Positions 24,515 to 31,870 of a DNA stretch of 34,162 nucleotides are shown here, piece by piece (positions within the stretch are counted from its first letter, which is position 1; every line of letters begins with the position of its first letter). The notes beneath the pieces were generated by a model. It was given only the letters and a program-made list of their open reading frames with translations. It searched no databases and was not told the DNA's origin. Made by a program: the position numbers and the translations under genes. Location: the NCBI GenBank assembly GCA_945861345.1, contig CAMATX010000021.1:1-34162 (forward strand), given 5' to 3'. This DNA is from Comamonas sp. lk (GTDB taxonomy: Bacteria > Pseudomonadota > Gammaproteobacteria > Burkholderiales > Burkholderiaceae_C).

Positions 24515-24940
24515 TTAAGTTTTTTCAAGCACGAGGCGGCTGCCCTGGACTTCTACGACCCGATGTTCACCGGACTCGGGTGCGATTCCGGGCCGGTGCA
24601 GTGCCGTCCAATTGGCACCCCGGTAGTTCACCTGCGCGCTGCCGTCAGAGGCCCAGGCCTGCACCATAACGAGGGCGCCGATGTCCAGATTCACATTAGG
24701 GTTGGATTGCGCCTCTAGCTCGGCACCGCGCCCCTGCTTCACTCTGCGCCACAACAGCACCGCTGCGCCACCGACTCCCGCAGCCACTACCATCTGCACC
24801 GTAAGCGGGCTGCCGGCCTGGGCGGCTATCGCCCCAGCGGCCATGCCCAGGGATAGCATCAGCAGGTAAAAACTGCCGATCAATAGCTCTGCGGCCACCG
24901 TTATGCCAGCCATTACCCACCATATCGTTGACGCCTCCAT
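24515..24940 (-). CDS. NfeD family membrane protein (YbbK/YbbJ-type partner of QmcA)
   Basis: This 141-residue short NfeD has two to three N-terminal helices (about 6-75) and a C-terminal OB-fold domain with VNYRGANWTALHRPG near 105 and a final VVEVQGSRLVLEK. Short NfeD proteins accompany stomatin-like proteins and probably help assemble or anchor them. A strong AGGAGGAA is about 7 bases before ATG 24940. It is the first gene of the nfeD-qmcA unit. Confidence 0.88.
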   Translation of the reverse strand: MEASTIWWVMAGITVAAELLIGSFYLLMLSLGMAAGAIAAQAGSPLTVQMVVAAGVGGAAVLLWRRVKQGRGAELEAQSNPNVNLDIGALVMVQAWASDGSAQVNYRGANWTALHRPGIAPESGEHRVVEVQGSRLVLEKT

Positions 24941-24976
24941 GGGAACTTCCTCCTATTTACAAGCTTGTCTGTGGTG

Positions 24977-25021
24977 TATTGTGCGCCCGGCCAAGCGCAA
25001 TGCAAGCCGGGCGACACAATA
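24977..25021. repeat. Long inverted repeat between nfeD and the decarboxylase gene
   Basis: TATTGTGCGCCCGGC (24977-24991) is repeated inverted as GCCGGGCGACACAATA (25006-25021). The arms match throughout apart from one extra base on the right arm, around a 14-base loop. There is no T-tract, so it is not a standard terminator. It sits in the divergent gap (24941-25075). A perfect palindrome ACAAGCTTGT (24959-24968) lies next to it on the nfeD side. A weak minus-strand promoter, TTGCAT (25005-25000) and CACAAT (24983-24978), overlaps it. An operator role is inference. Confidence 0.6.
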
Positions 25022-25075
25022 AATCCTTACACTTGCGCCTCTTTTTGACTTTTGACCTGCGCCGGAGCCCCTGCA

Positions 25076-27367
25076 ATGAAGTTTCGCTTTCCTATCATCA
25101 TCATTGATGAAGATTTCCGGTCCGAGAACACCTCGGGCCTGGGTATCCGCGCTTTGGCGCAGGCCATTGAATCCGAGGGGCTGGAGGTGCTAGGCGTCAC
25201 CAGCTACGGCGACCTAAGCCAGTTTGCCCAGCAGCAAAGCCGGGCCAGCGCCTTTATTTTGTCGATCGACGACGAAGAATTCACCCCCGGCCCGGACCTG
25301 GACCCTGCCGTGCTGAACCTGCGTAACTTCATTGAAGAAGTGCGCCGCAAAAACCTGGATGTGCCGATTTACGTCTATGGCGAGACCAAGACCAGCCGCC
25401 ACATCCCCAACGACATCTTGCGCGAGCTGCACGGTTTTATCCATATGTTTGAGGACACGCCCGAGTTTGTGGCGCGCCACATCATCCGCGAAGCCAAGAG
25501 CTACCTTGAAGGGGTGCAGCCGCCGTTCTTCAAAGCCTTGCTGGACTATGCCGAGGACGGCTCTTATTCCTGGCACTGCCCTGGCCACTCGGGCGGCGTG
25601 GCTTTCCTAAAGAGCCCGGTGGGCCAAATGTTCCACCAGTTCTTTGGCGAGAACATGTTGCGCGCCGACGTGTGCAATGCGGTCGAGGAACTCGGCCAGT
25701 TGCTGGACCACACCGGCCCGGTGGCCGCGTCCGAGCGCAATGCGGCGCGTATCTTTAACGCCGACCACTGCTTTTTTGTCACCAACGGCACCAGCACCAG
25801 CAACAAAATGGTCTGGCACCACACGGTAGCGCCCAATGACATCGTGGTAGTGGACCGCAATTGCCACAAGTCCATCTTGCACGCCATCATCATGACCGGG
25901 GCCATCCCGGTGTTTTTGAAGCCTACGCGCAACCACTTTGGCATCATCGGCCCCATTGCCAAAGAGGAATTCGAGCCGGCAGCCATTCGCGCCAAGATCA
26001 AGGCCAACCCGCTGGTCAAGGAGCATTTGGGCGAGGTGGATGTCAAAACCATCAAGCCGCGCGTGCTGACCCTCACGCAATCGACCTACGACGGCGTGCT
26101 CTACAACACCGAGACGGTCAAAAACCTGCTGGATGGCTATGTGGAGAACATCCACTTTGACGAGGCCTGGCTGCCCCATGCCGCCTTCCACCCGTTTTAC
26201 GGCACTTACCACGCCATGGGCAAAAAGCGCAAGCGCCCCAAAGAGGCGATGGTGTATTCCACGCAGTCGATTCACAAGCTGCTGGCCGGTATCAGCCAAG
26301 CCAGCCATGTGCTGGTGCAGGACTCGCAAACCGTCAAGCTGGACAAGCATTTGTTCAACGAGGCCTACCTGATGCACACCAGCACCAGCCCGCAGTACAG
26401 CATCATCGCCAGCTGCGACGTGGCCGCTGCCATGATGGAGCCGCCCGGCGGCACCGCCTTGGTGGAAGAGAGCATTGTGGAGGCACTGGACTTTCGCCGT
26501 GCCATGCGCAAAGTGGACGAGGAATACGGCCAGGACTGGTGGTTCAAGGTCTGGGGGCCGGACCAGATTGCCGAGGAAGGCATTGGCCGTGCGGACAACT
26601 GGATCATCAAAGGCGAATCGGCCAAAGCCAAGGCAGGCGTCAATTGGCACGGCTTTGGCAAGATGGCCGCCGGCTTCAATATGCTGGACCCGATCAAGGC
26701 AACCATCGTGACGCCGGGCATGGACTTGAACGGCAAATTTGCGAAAAAGGGTGGCATTCCGGCCAGCATCGTGACCAAGTTTTTGGCTGAGCACGGCGTG
26801 GTGGTGGAGAAAACCGGCCTGTACAGCTTTTTCATCATGTTCACCATCAGCATTACCAAGGGCCGCTGGAACAGCATGCTGACGGCGCTGCAGCAGTTCA
26901 AGGACGATTACGCCAAGAACCAGCCCATGTGGCGCGTGCTGCCTGAGTTTGTACAAAAACACCCGCGCTACGAAAAAATGGGCCTGGCTGACCTGTGCCA
27001 GCATGTGCATGAGCTGTACGCCAAGTATGACATCGCCCGCCTGACGACCGAGATGTACCTCAGCGACCTGGCCCCGGCCATGAAGCCCAGCGACGCCTAT
27101 GCCCACATCGCTTTGCGTAAAACCGAGCGTGTGGAGATTGACCACTTAGAGGGGCGCATCACCGTCGGATTGGTCACCCCTTACCCACCGGGTATTCCGC
27201 TACTGATTCCGGGCGAAGTCTTTAACAAAAAAATCGTGGACTACCTGAAATTCGCCCGCGAATTCAATGCGCTGTGCCCTGGCTTTGAGACCGACATCCA
27301 CGGCCTGGTGGAAGAGGCGGGCGAGGACGGAAAGACGCGTTATTACGCAGACTGCGTGCGCATTTAA
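25076..27367 (+). CDS. Lysine/arginine/ornithine decarboxylase (LdcA-like, PLP fold type I)
   Basis: 763 residues in the order expected for the inducible amino acid decarboxylases: N-terminal wing/receiver-like domain (about 1-150), PLP core with WHCPGHSGG near 168 and FVTNGTSTSNKMVWH near 238, the Schiff-base lysine K401 in STQSIHKLLAGISQAS, and a C-terminal domain with LVTPYPPGIPLLIPGE and PGFETDIHG. It resembles Pseudomonas LdcA and enteric LdcI more than AdiA, so lysine is the best guess, giving cadaverine and CO2. No antiporter gene is adjacent, so polyamine supply is as likely as acid resistance. ATG 25076 has GGAG 8 bases upstream; an earlier start at 25052 is less likely. Confidence 0.9.
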   Translation: MKFRFPIIIIDEDFRSENTSGLGIRALAQAIESEGLEVLGVTSYGDLSQFAQQQSRASAFILSIDDEEFTPGPDLDPAVLNLRNFIEEVRRKNLDVPIYVYGETKTSRHIPNDILRELHGFIHMFEDTPEFVARHIIREAKSYLEGVQPPFFKALLDYAEDGSYSWHCPGHSGGVAFLKSPVGQMFHQFFGENMLRADVCNAVEELGQLLDHTGPVAASERNAARIFNADHCFFVTNGTSTSNKMVWHHTVAPNDIVVVDRNCHKSILHAIIMTGAIPVFLKPTRNHFGIIGPIAKEEFEPAAIRAKIKANPLVKEHLGEVDVKTIKPRVLTLTQSTYDGVLYNTETVKNLLDGYVENIHFDEAWLPHAAFHPFYGTYHAMGKKRKRPKEAMVYSTQSIHKLLAGISQASHVLVQDSQTVKLDKHLFNEAYLMHTSTSPQYSIIASCDVAAAMMEPPGGTALVEESIVEALDFRRAMRKVDEEYGQDWWFKVWGPDQIAEEGIGRADNWIIKGESAKAKAGVNWHGFGKMAAGFNMLDPIKATIVTPGMDLNGKFAKKGGIPASIVTKFLAEHGVVVEKTGLYSFFIMFTISITKGRWNSMLTALQQFKDDYAKNQPMWRVLPEFVQKHPRYEKMGLADLCQHVHELYAKYDIARLTTEMYLSDLAPAMKPSDAYAHIALRKTERVEIDHLEGRITVGLVTPYPPGIPLLIPGEVFNKKIVDYLKFAREFNALCPGFETDIHGLVEEAGEDGKTRYYADCVRI

Positions 27368-27394
27368 GGCCTCTGCGAGGGCCGATGCGCCGGC

Positions 27395-28177
27395 TTATTC
27401 GGTGACCACGCCCATGGTCTTGTTGTAGCCGCCGTCCACGAACGTGACTTCGGCGGTCACACCCGATGCAAGATCGCTGAGCAGGAAGGCGGCCATATTG
27501 CCAACATCGTCGATGGTGACATTGCGCCGAATGGGCGAGGCGTCGGCCACCATTTTGAGCAGCTTGCCAAAGTCTCTGATGCCACTGGCCGCCAGCGTCT
27601 TGATCGGTCCGGCGCTGATGCCGTTAACGCGGATGCCTTGCGGCCCCACTGCCTCAGCGAGGTAGCGCACCGAGGCTTCCAGCGAGGCTTTGGCCAGGCC
27701 CATGGTGTTGTAGTTGGGAATGATGCGGTCGGCGCCCAGGTAGCTCAAGGTCAGTAGCGCCGCGCCGGGGCGCAGATGGGGTAAAGCGGCTTTGGCCAAA
27801 GCGGGGAAACTGTAGGCGCTGATGTCATGCGCAATGCGAAATGCCTCGCGGCTGATGCCTTCCAAAAAATTGCCGGCAATCGCCTCGCGCGGGGCAAAGC
27901 CAATGGCATGCACAAAACCATCAAACTGCGGCCAATGCACCGAGAGGTCGGTAAACAACTTATCGATCTGGGCGTCATCACCTACATCACAATCAAAGAC
28001 CAGGCGGGAGTTGAATTCGGCAGCAAACTCGGTAATCCGGTCCTTAAAACGCTCGCCCACATAGCTAAAGGCCAATTCGGCGCCTTGGGCGTGGCAGGCT
28101 TTGGCGATGCCGTAGGCGATGGAACGGTTGGACAGGACTCCGGTGATGAGTAGTTTTTTGCCAGTTAAAAAGCCCAT
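27395..28177 (-). CDS. fabI: Enoyl-[acyl-carrier-protein] reductase (NADH)
   Basis: This 260-residue short-chain dehydrogenase of fatty acid elongation reduces trans-2-enoyl-[20 protein letters not shown] is the nucleotide-binding start. Catalytic Tyr146, Tyr156 and Lys163 and the triclosan-site Gly93 fall at the same numbers as in E. coli FabI ([29 protein letters not shown]). It converges with the decarboxylase gene across 27 bases, which contain a short GC hairpin (27368-27383) with no T-tract. It lies 58 bases downstream of coxG on the same strand. Confidence 0.96.
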   Translation of the reverse strand: MGFLTGKKLLITGVLSNRSIAYGIAKACHAQGAELAFSYVGERFKDRITEFAAEFNSRLVFDCDVGDDAQIDKLFTDLSVHWPQFDGFVHAIGFAPREAIAGNFLEGISREAFRIAHDISAYSFPALAKAALPHLRPGAALLTLSYLGADRIIPNYNTMGLAKASLEASVRYLAEAVGPQGIRVNGISAGPIKTLAASGIRDFGKLLKMVADASPIRRNVTIDDVGNMAAFLLSDLASGVTAEVTFVDGGYNKTMGVVTE

Positions 28178-28235
28178 GTCGTTACGCGCCCTGAGTTGAG
28201 TGGGTTAATCGAAAAACCAATTGTCGCATGCGGGT

Positions 28236-28817
28236 TTAGCGCATCCACAGGTAGACGCCCAGCACCACAGCGGCCGCCAACACGGCCCATAGGGCGTTGC
28301 GGCTGGTGGCAGGCTCTGAGCTGTCTGGTGCCGCTACCGCCTCCGCAGGTGCGGCCACCGCATAGGCTTCGGGGTAGCGGGCCTGCATGGCCAGGTCAAA
28401 GCGCTTGAAGAAGTCTTCGGCCATGGACTTGGCCACACCGTCAATCAGCCTTTGGCCCATTTGCGCCACTTTGCCGCCCACCGAGGCGTGGACTTCATAA
28501 CTGAGCGTATTGCCGCTGCCATGGGGAGTAAGCAAGACCTTGGCGTTGCCTTTGCCAAAACCGGCCGGTCCGCCCTGGCCTTCAAAGCTGATGGTGTAGC
28601 TGTGCGGCGGGTTGACATCCGAGAGCGTGATCTTGCCGGTGAACTTGGCCGCCACCGGCCCGATTTTCAGCGCCATGCCGATGGAAAAAGCATCAGGCCC
28701 ATGGGCCTCGACCTTATCGCAGCCGGGGATGCATTGCTTGAGCACCTCAGGATCGTTGAGTGCGTCCCAGGCTTGTTGTTGGGTGATGGCCAGTTCGCGG
28801 CTACCTTGCATTTCCAT
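28236..28817 (-). CDS. coxG: CoxG family protein (SRPBCC fold, membrane-anchored)
   Basis: This 193-residue protein has an N-terminal CoxG/SRPBCC domain: ITQQQAWDALNDPEVLKQCIPGCDKVE near 11-37, then KFTGKITL and a GGKVAQMGQRLIDGVAKSMAEDFF segment near 115-140. A Pro/Ala linker and one C-terminal membrane helix (about 173-190) follow. In Oligotropha CoxG helps hold CO dehydrogenase at the cytoplasmic membrane; the same anchoring role is likely here. AAGGA just before ATG 28817 decides the start against a 17-residue longer form. It follows coxE by 58 bases. Confidence 0.88.
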   Translation of the reverse strand: MEMQGSRELAITQQQAWDALNDPEVLKQCIPGCDKVEAHGPDAFSIGMALKIGPVAAKFTGKITLSDVNPPHSYTISFEGQGGPAGFGKGNAKVLLTPHGSGNTLSYEVHASVGGKVAQMGQRLIDGVAKSMAEDFFKRFDLAMQARYPEAYAVAAPAEAVAAPDSSEPATSRNALWAVLAAAVVLGVYLWMR

Positions 28818-28875
28818 TTTGAATCCTTGTGTTAATCGTCTGTTTTCTGGCCAATGCGCACATTTCACGCGTTAT

Positions 28876-30060
28876 TCATTGCCTCATTAATCGGGCCAGA
28901 CTGCTGGCCAGGTCTTCGAGTTTGGTGAGGTTATGGATGGCCACCATGCCGTGGGCCGCCCGGCTCAGCGCCTGGGCGCCTTGGGCCAAGGGCGCATAGC
29001 CGTCAAAGCGCAGCAAGGGGTTGAGCCACAAAATGCGCCGGGTGTGCAGCTTAAGCCAGTCTAATTCCTTGGACAGTAGTTGCGGCTCACCCGTATCGAG
29101 GCCGTCGGTAATCACCAAAACCATCGTCCTACGCCCCACCAAAGTGCGCGCATGGTGCGTTCGCAAGCTTTCCAGAGCCTGACCGAGCTGGGTGCCGCCG
29201 GCGAAATATTCGATCAACACATTCGCGTGGCTCAACATCGCATCGGTATCGGCCAGTTTGAAAGCGACGCTCAGGTCGGTGAGCTGCGTGCCAAAGGCAA
29301 AAACCGCGCGCCGAGGGTGTTTGTGCGTGGCGGCGTGCAAAAACGCCAAAAGCAGGCGGGCATAGCGCTCCATAGAGCCAGACACGTCAACCAAAAGGAG
29401 CAATGGCAAAGGTTGCTGGCGCCGCTGGCGCTTGGGCAAATGCAGGGTTTCGCCCCCCAGGCGCACGGCGGCGCGCATCACGCCGGACCAATGCAGGCGC
29501 GCGCCACGGGTTCCCGGCTGCAGGCGGCGACTGGCATGCTGGGGCAAGGGCAGGGGGATGTCACGGGCCAGGCGCTCGACCAGGCGGTACTCGCTGGCGG
29601 ACATGGCGTTGAAATCGGCGTGGCGCAGGCGGTGCACGTCGCTGGCGGTCATGGCCGCATCAAAGTCGAGCTTTTGGTCCTGTGCCGAGGGCTTGGCCTG
29701 TGGTCCGCGGATTTTGGGTGGCGACAAGGCCTCACGCACGCGCGGTCGGCGTTTGCTAGGTTCGGCCTTACCTTCGGCGCTGGGAAGCATTTGCGACAGC
29801 AGTTTATGCGCCATATTGGGGTCGCGGAAAAATGCCTCAAAAAGCTCCCGAAACACCATCCGGTCCTGCTCACGACTGACCAGCACGGCCTCGAGGGCAG
29901 CGCTGAGGTCGTGGCGATTAGACAAACCCACCTCCAGGGCCGCTTGCGCGCTCAGCCCGATGCGGGCGCTGTCCAGCTGCACGCCAGCGCGGCGCAAGGT
30001 GCGCCCGAAGGCGGCCAGATTGCCCGCCAACTTGCCGGTGCGCGAATCACCCAGGGTCAT
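28876..30060 (-). CDS. coxE: CoxE-type VWA domain maturation protein
   Basis: 394 residues. The N-terminal part is helical (about 1-90) with a basic Pro/Lys-rich stretch near 95-120. The C-terminal VWA domain carries the metal-ion site DVSGSM starting at Asp225, GGTQLGQAL and ITDGLDTGE. In the CO dehydrogenase system CoxE works with the AAA ATPase CoxD to mature the molybdenum-copper centre. Its ATG overlaps the coxD stop (ATGA at 30060-30057), as expected for a MoxR-VWA pair. It may serve the CoxLM enzyme encoded upstream. Confidence 0.9.
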   Translation of the reverse strand: MTLGDSRTGKLAGNLAAFGRTLRRAGVQLDSARIGLSAQAALEVGLSNRHDLSAALEAVLVSREQDRMVFRELFEAFFRDPNMAHKLLSQMLPSAEGKAEPSKRRPRVREALSPPKIRGPQAKPSAQDQKLDFDAAMTASDVHRLRHADFNAMSASEYRLVERLARDIPLPLPQHASRRLQPGTRGARLHWSGVMRAAVRLGGETLHLPKRQRRQQPLPLLLLVDVSGSMERYARLLLAFLHAATHKHPRRAVFAFGTQLTDLSVAFKLADTDAMLSHANVLIEYFAGGTQLGQALESLRTHHARTLVGRRTMVLVITDGLDTGEPQLLSKELDWLKLHTRRILWLNPLLRFDGYAPLAQGAQALSRAAHGMVAIHNLTKLEDLASSLARLMRQ

Positions 30061-30983
30061 GGGGCTTCTTCGGGCGGGGTCAGGACGGCTTGGGCCAGCG
30101 TGTGGGTGAGGGCGGCTACATCTTCACGCTGCTTGAACATAATGCCGGCGGTATCGCTCATGACCTCGGGGTCCAGGTCCAGCGTGTCCAGGGCGACCAG
30201 GGCCTTGGCCCACTCCACGCTTTCGGCGATGCCCGGTGCGCGCTGGAAGGCATTGGAGAAAGGCTGGCCGCGCAGACGGTTGACCACGTCAGCCACCTGA
30301 CTGGCCAAATGGGCGGAGGCGCCAGGCACCTGCGCGCTGATGATTTCCAACTCGCGGTCCCGGTCGGGGTAATCCAGCCAGTGGTAAAGGCAGCGGCGCT
30401 TGACCGCGTCATTGAGCTCGCGGGTGCGGTTGCTGGTGAGAATAGTGACCGGCTTGAAGGCAGCGCTGACGGTGCCGATTTCGGGAATACTGACTTGGTA
30501 TTCACCCAGGTACTCCAGCAAAAAGGCCTCAAAAGGTTCGTCGGCGCGGTCGACCTCATCGATGAGTAGTACTGCGCCGGGCGCGGGCGCCTGCAGTGCC
30601 TGTAACAGCGGACGACGGATGAGGTAGCGGTCTTGGTAGACCTCGCGCTCCACCCGGTCTACCGCCTGCAAGGCGCCATTGGACGATTCGCTATGGGCCT
30701 GCGCGGCGCGCATGTGCAAAAGTTGCGCGGCGTAGTTCCACTCGTAGAGGGCTTCTCGCTGCTCCAGACCGTCGTAGCACTGCAGGCGCAGCAACTGGCG
30801 CTGCATGGCTTTGGCCAGGGCCTTGGCCAACTCCGTCTTGCCCACGCCCGGTTCGCCTTCCAAAAGCAAAGGCCGCTCCAGCTTGAGCGCCAAAAAAACC
30901 GCTGTAGCGAGGCGCCGATCGGCAAAATAGCCGCATTGACGCAGCGCGTCAATCAGGGCGTCGATGGTGGGGAAGAGGTTCAT
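30057..30983 (-). CDS. coxD: CoxD-type MoxR AAA+ ATPase
   Basis: 308 residues with Walker A GEPGVGKT at 43-50, Walker B VLLIDEVDRADEPF near 135-150, and a sensor-type TSNRTRELNDAVKRRCLYHW stretch just before residue 200. CoxD is an ATP-dependent chaperone needed to assemble the metal centre of CO dehydrogenase in Oligotropha. Starts at 30983 and 30992 are both possible and neither has a clear ribosome site. The gene is coupled to coxE and is preceded by a terminator that ends the coxL-coxM transcript, so it may have its own promoter or rely on readthrough. Confidence 0.9.
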   Translation of the reverse strand: MNLFPTIDALIDALRQCGYFADRRLATAVFLALKLERPLLLEGEPGVGKTELAKALAKAMQRQLLRLQCYDGLEQREALYEWNYAAQLLHMRAAQAHSESSNGALQAVDRVEREVYQDRYLIRRPLLQALQAPAPGAVLLIDEVDRADEPFEAFLLEYLGEYQVSIPEIGTVSAAFKPVTILTSNRTRELNDAVKRRCLYHWLDYPDRDRELEIISAQVPGASAHLASQVADVVNRLRGQPFSNAFQRAPGIAESVEWAKALVALDTLDLDPEVMSDTAGIMFKQREDVAALTHTLAQAVLTPPEEAP

Positions 30984-30995
30984 GGCGTGCATCAA

Positions 30996-31028
30996 TAAAA
31001 ATGGCCCCGCGTTTTTAGCACGGGGCCC
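30996..31028 (-). terminator. Intrinsic terminator after coxM
   Basis: On the minus strand GGCCCCG (31027-31021) pairs with CGGGGCC (31009-31003) around a loop containing TGCTAAAAACG, followed by ATTTTTA (31002-30996). It lies 32 bases after the coxM stop and directly before coxD. Confidence 0.85.
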
Positions 31029-31059
31029 TATGCATCGCGGCCCGTAAGCCGCTAGCCGG

Positions 31060-31851
31060 TCAGGCCAAGCAGTGTGCCACAGCCCGCTGCGTGAGCACGC
31101 TGATCAGGTTGGCCCGGTAGGCCGCGCTGGCATGGATATCGGCATTCAGGCCATCGGCGTCTACATGCACCGCAGCAGCAGAGGCCACCGTAAAGCTCTT
31201 GTTGAGCGCGTCTTCCAGGCTCTTGTGGCGGAAAACACCTTGGGATGCGCCCGTAACAGCAACACGCACGCCATGGTCCGTCTGGGCCAGAAACACGCCC
31301 ACTAAAGCAAAACGGGACGCGGCCTGCACAAACTTCATGTAGCAGGCGGTTTTGGGCTGCGGAAAGCTGACCGCAGTGAGCAGCTCGCCCGGCTCTAAGG
31401 CGGTGGTAAACATACCCAGGAAGAAGTCATCCGCTTCGATGCGCCGTCTGTCGGTGTGGACGGTCGCGCCCAGACCGAGTACGGCGCTGGGATAGCAGGC
31501 CGAGGGGTCGTTATTGGCCAACGAGCCGCCCAAGGTGCCCATGGCACGCACTTGGCGGTCGCCAATATGCGAGGCCAGATCGGCCAGTGCCGGGATCATG
31601 GACTTGACGGTGTTGCTATTGGCCACGTCCATATGCCGAGTCATAGCGCCAATCACCACGGAGTTGCCGCTCGGCTCAATGCCGGCCAGTTCTTTAACGC
31701 CCCCCAGATCGGCGATGTGGCCGGGCTGGGAGAGGCGCATTTTCATAGCGGGCAGCAAGGTTTGGCCGCCTGCGAGCACCTGCGCGCCAGATGCGGCTGA
31801 TTGGAGAGCCTCAGCCAATGATGTGGGCCGGTCGAGTGTGAATGCGTACAT
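31060..31851 (-). CDS. coxM: Molybdenum hydroxylase FAD-binding subunit (CoxM-like)
   Basis: 263 residues of the CoxM/CutM family. FAD-binding signatures are AGGQTLLPAMKMR near 27-39 and TLGGSLANNDPSACYP near 105-120, and the C-terminal CO_deh_flav_C domain follows. The subunit passes electrons from the 2Fe-2S small subunit to quinone or another acceptor. AAAGGAG 7 bases before ATG 31851 sets the start; the open frame continues to 32154 inside coxL and is rejected. It lies 19 bases after coxL. No small iron-sulfur subunit gene lies between L and M or after M in the window. Confidence 0.92.
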   Translation of the reverse strand: MYAFTLDRPTSLAEALQSAASGAQVLAGGQTLLPAMKMRLSQPGHIADLGGVKELAGIEPSGNSVVIGAMTRHMDVANSNTVKSMIPALADLASHIGDRQVRAMGTLGGSLANNDPSACYPSAVLGLGATVHTDRRRIEADDFFLGMFTTALEPGELLTAVSFPQPKTACYMKFVQAASRFALVGVFLAQTDHGVRVAVTGASQGVFRHKSLEDALNKSFTVASAAAVHVDADGLNADIHASAAYRANLISVLTQRAVAHCLA

Positions 31852-31870
31852 GTGTGAACTCCTTTGCTGC

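Noticed and set aside
25607-27145. 512-codon open frame on the minus strand opposite the decarboxylase gene
   Set aside because: It is entirely antisense to a well-recognised enzyme, is His/Gln/Val-rich with no family resemblance, and long antisense frames are expected at this GC content.
27368-27394. GGCCTC/GAGGGCC hairpin between the decarboxylase and fabI as a terminator
   Set aside because: The stem is short and imperfect and has no T-run on either strand.
29080-30300. 406-codon plus-strand frame opposite coxE and the end of coxD
   Set aside because: It is antisense to two overlapping genes with clear VWA and AAA motifs and shows no recognisable domain or ribosome site.
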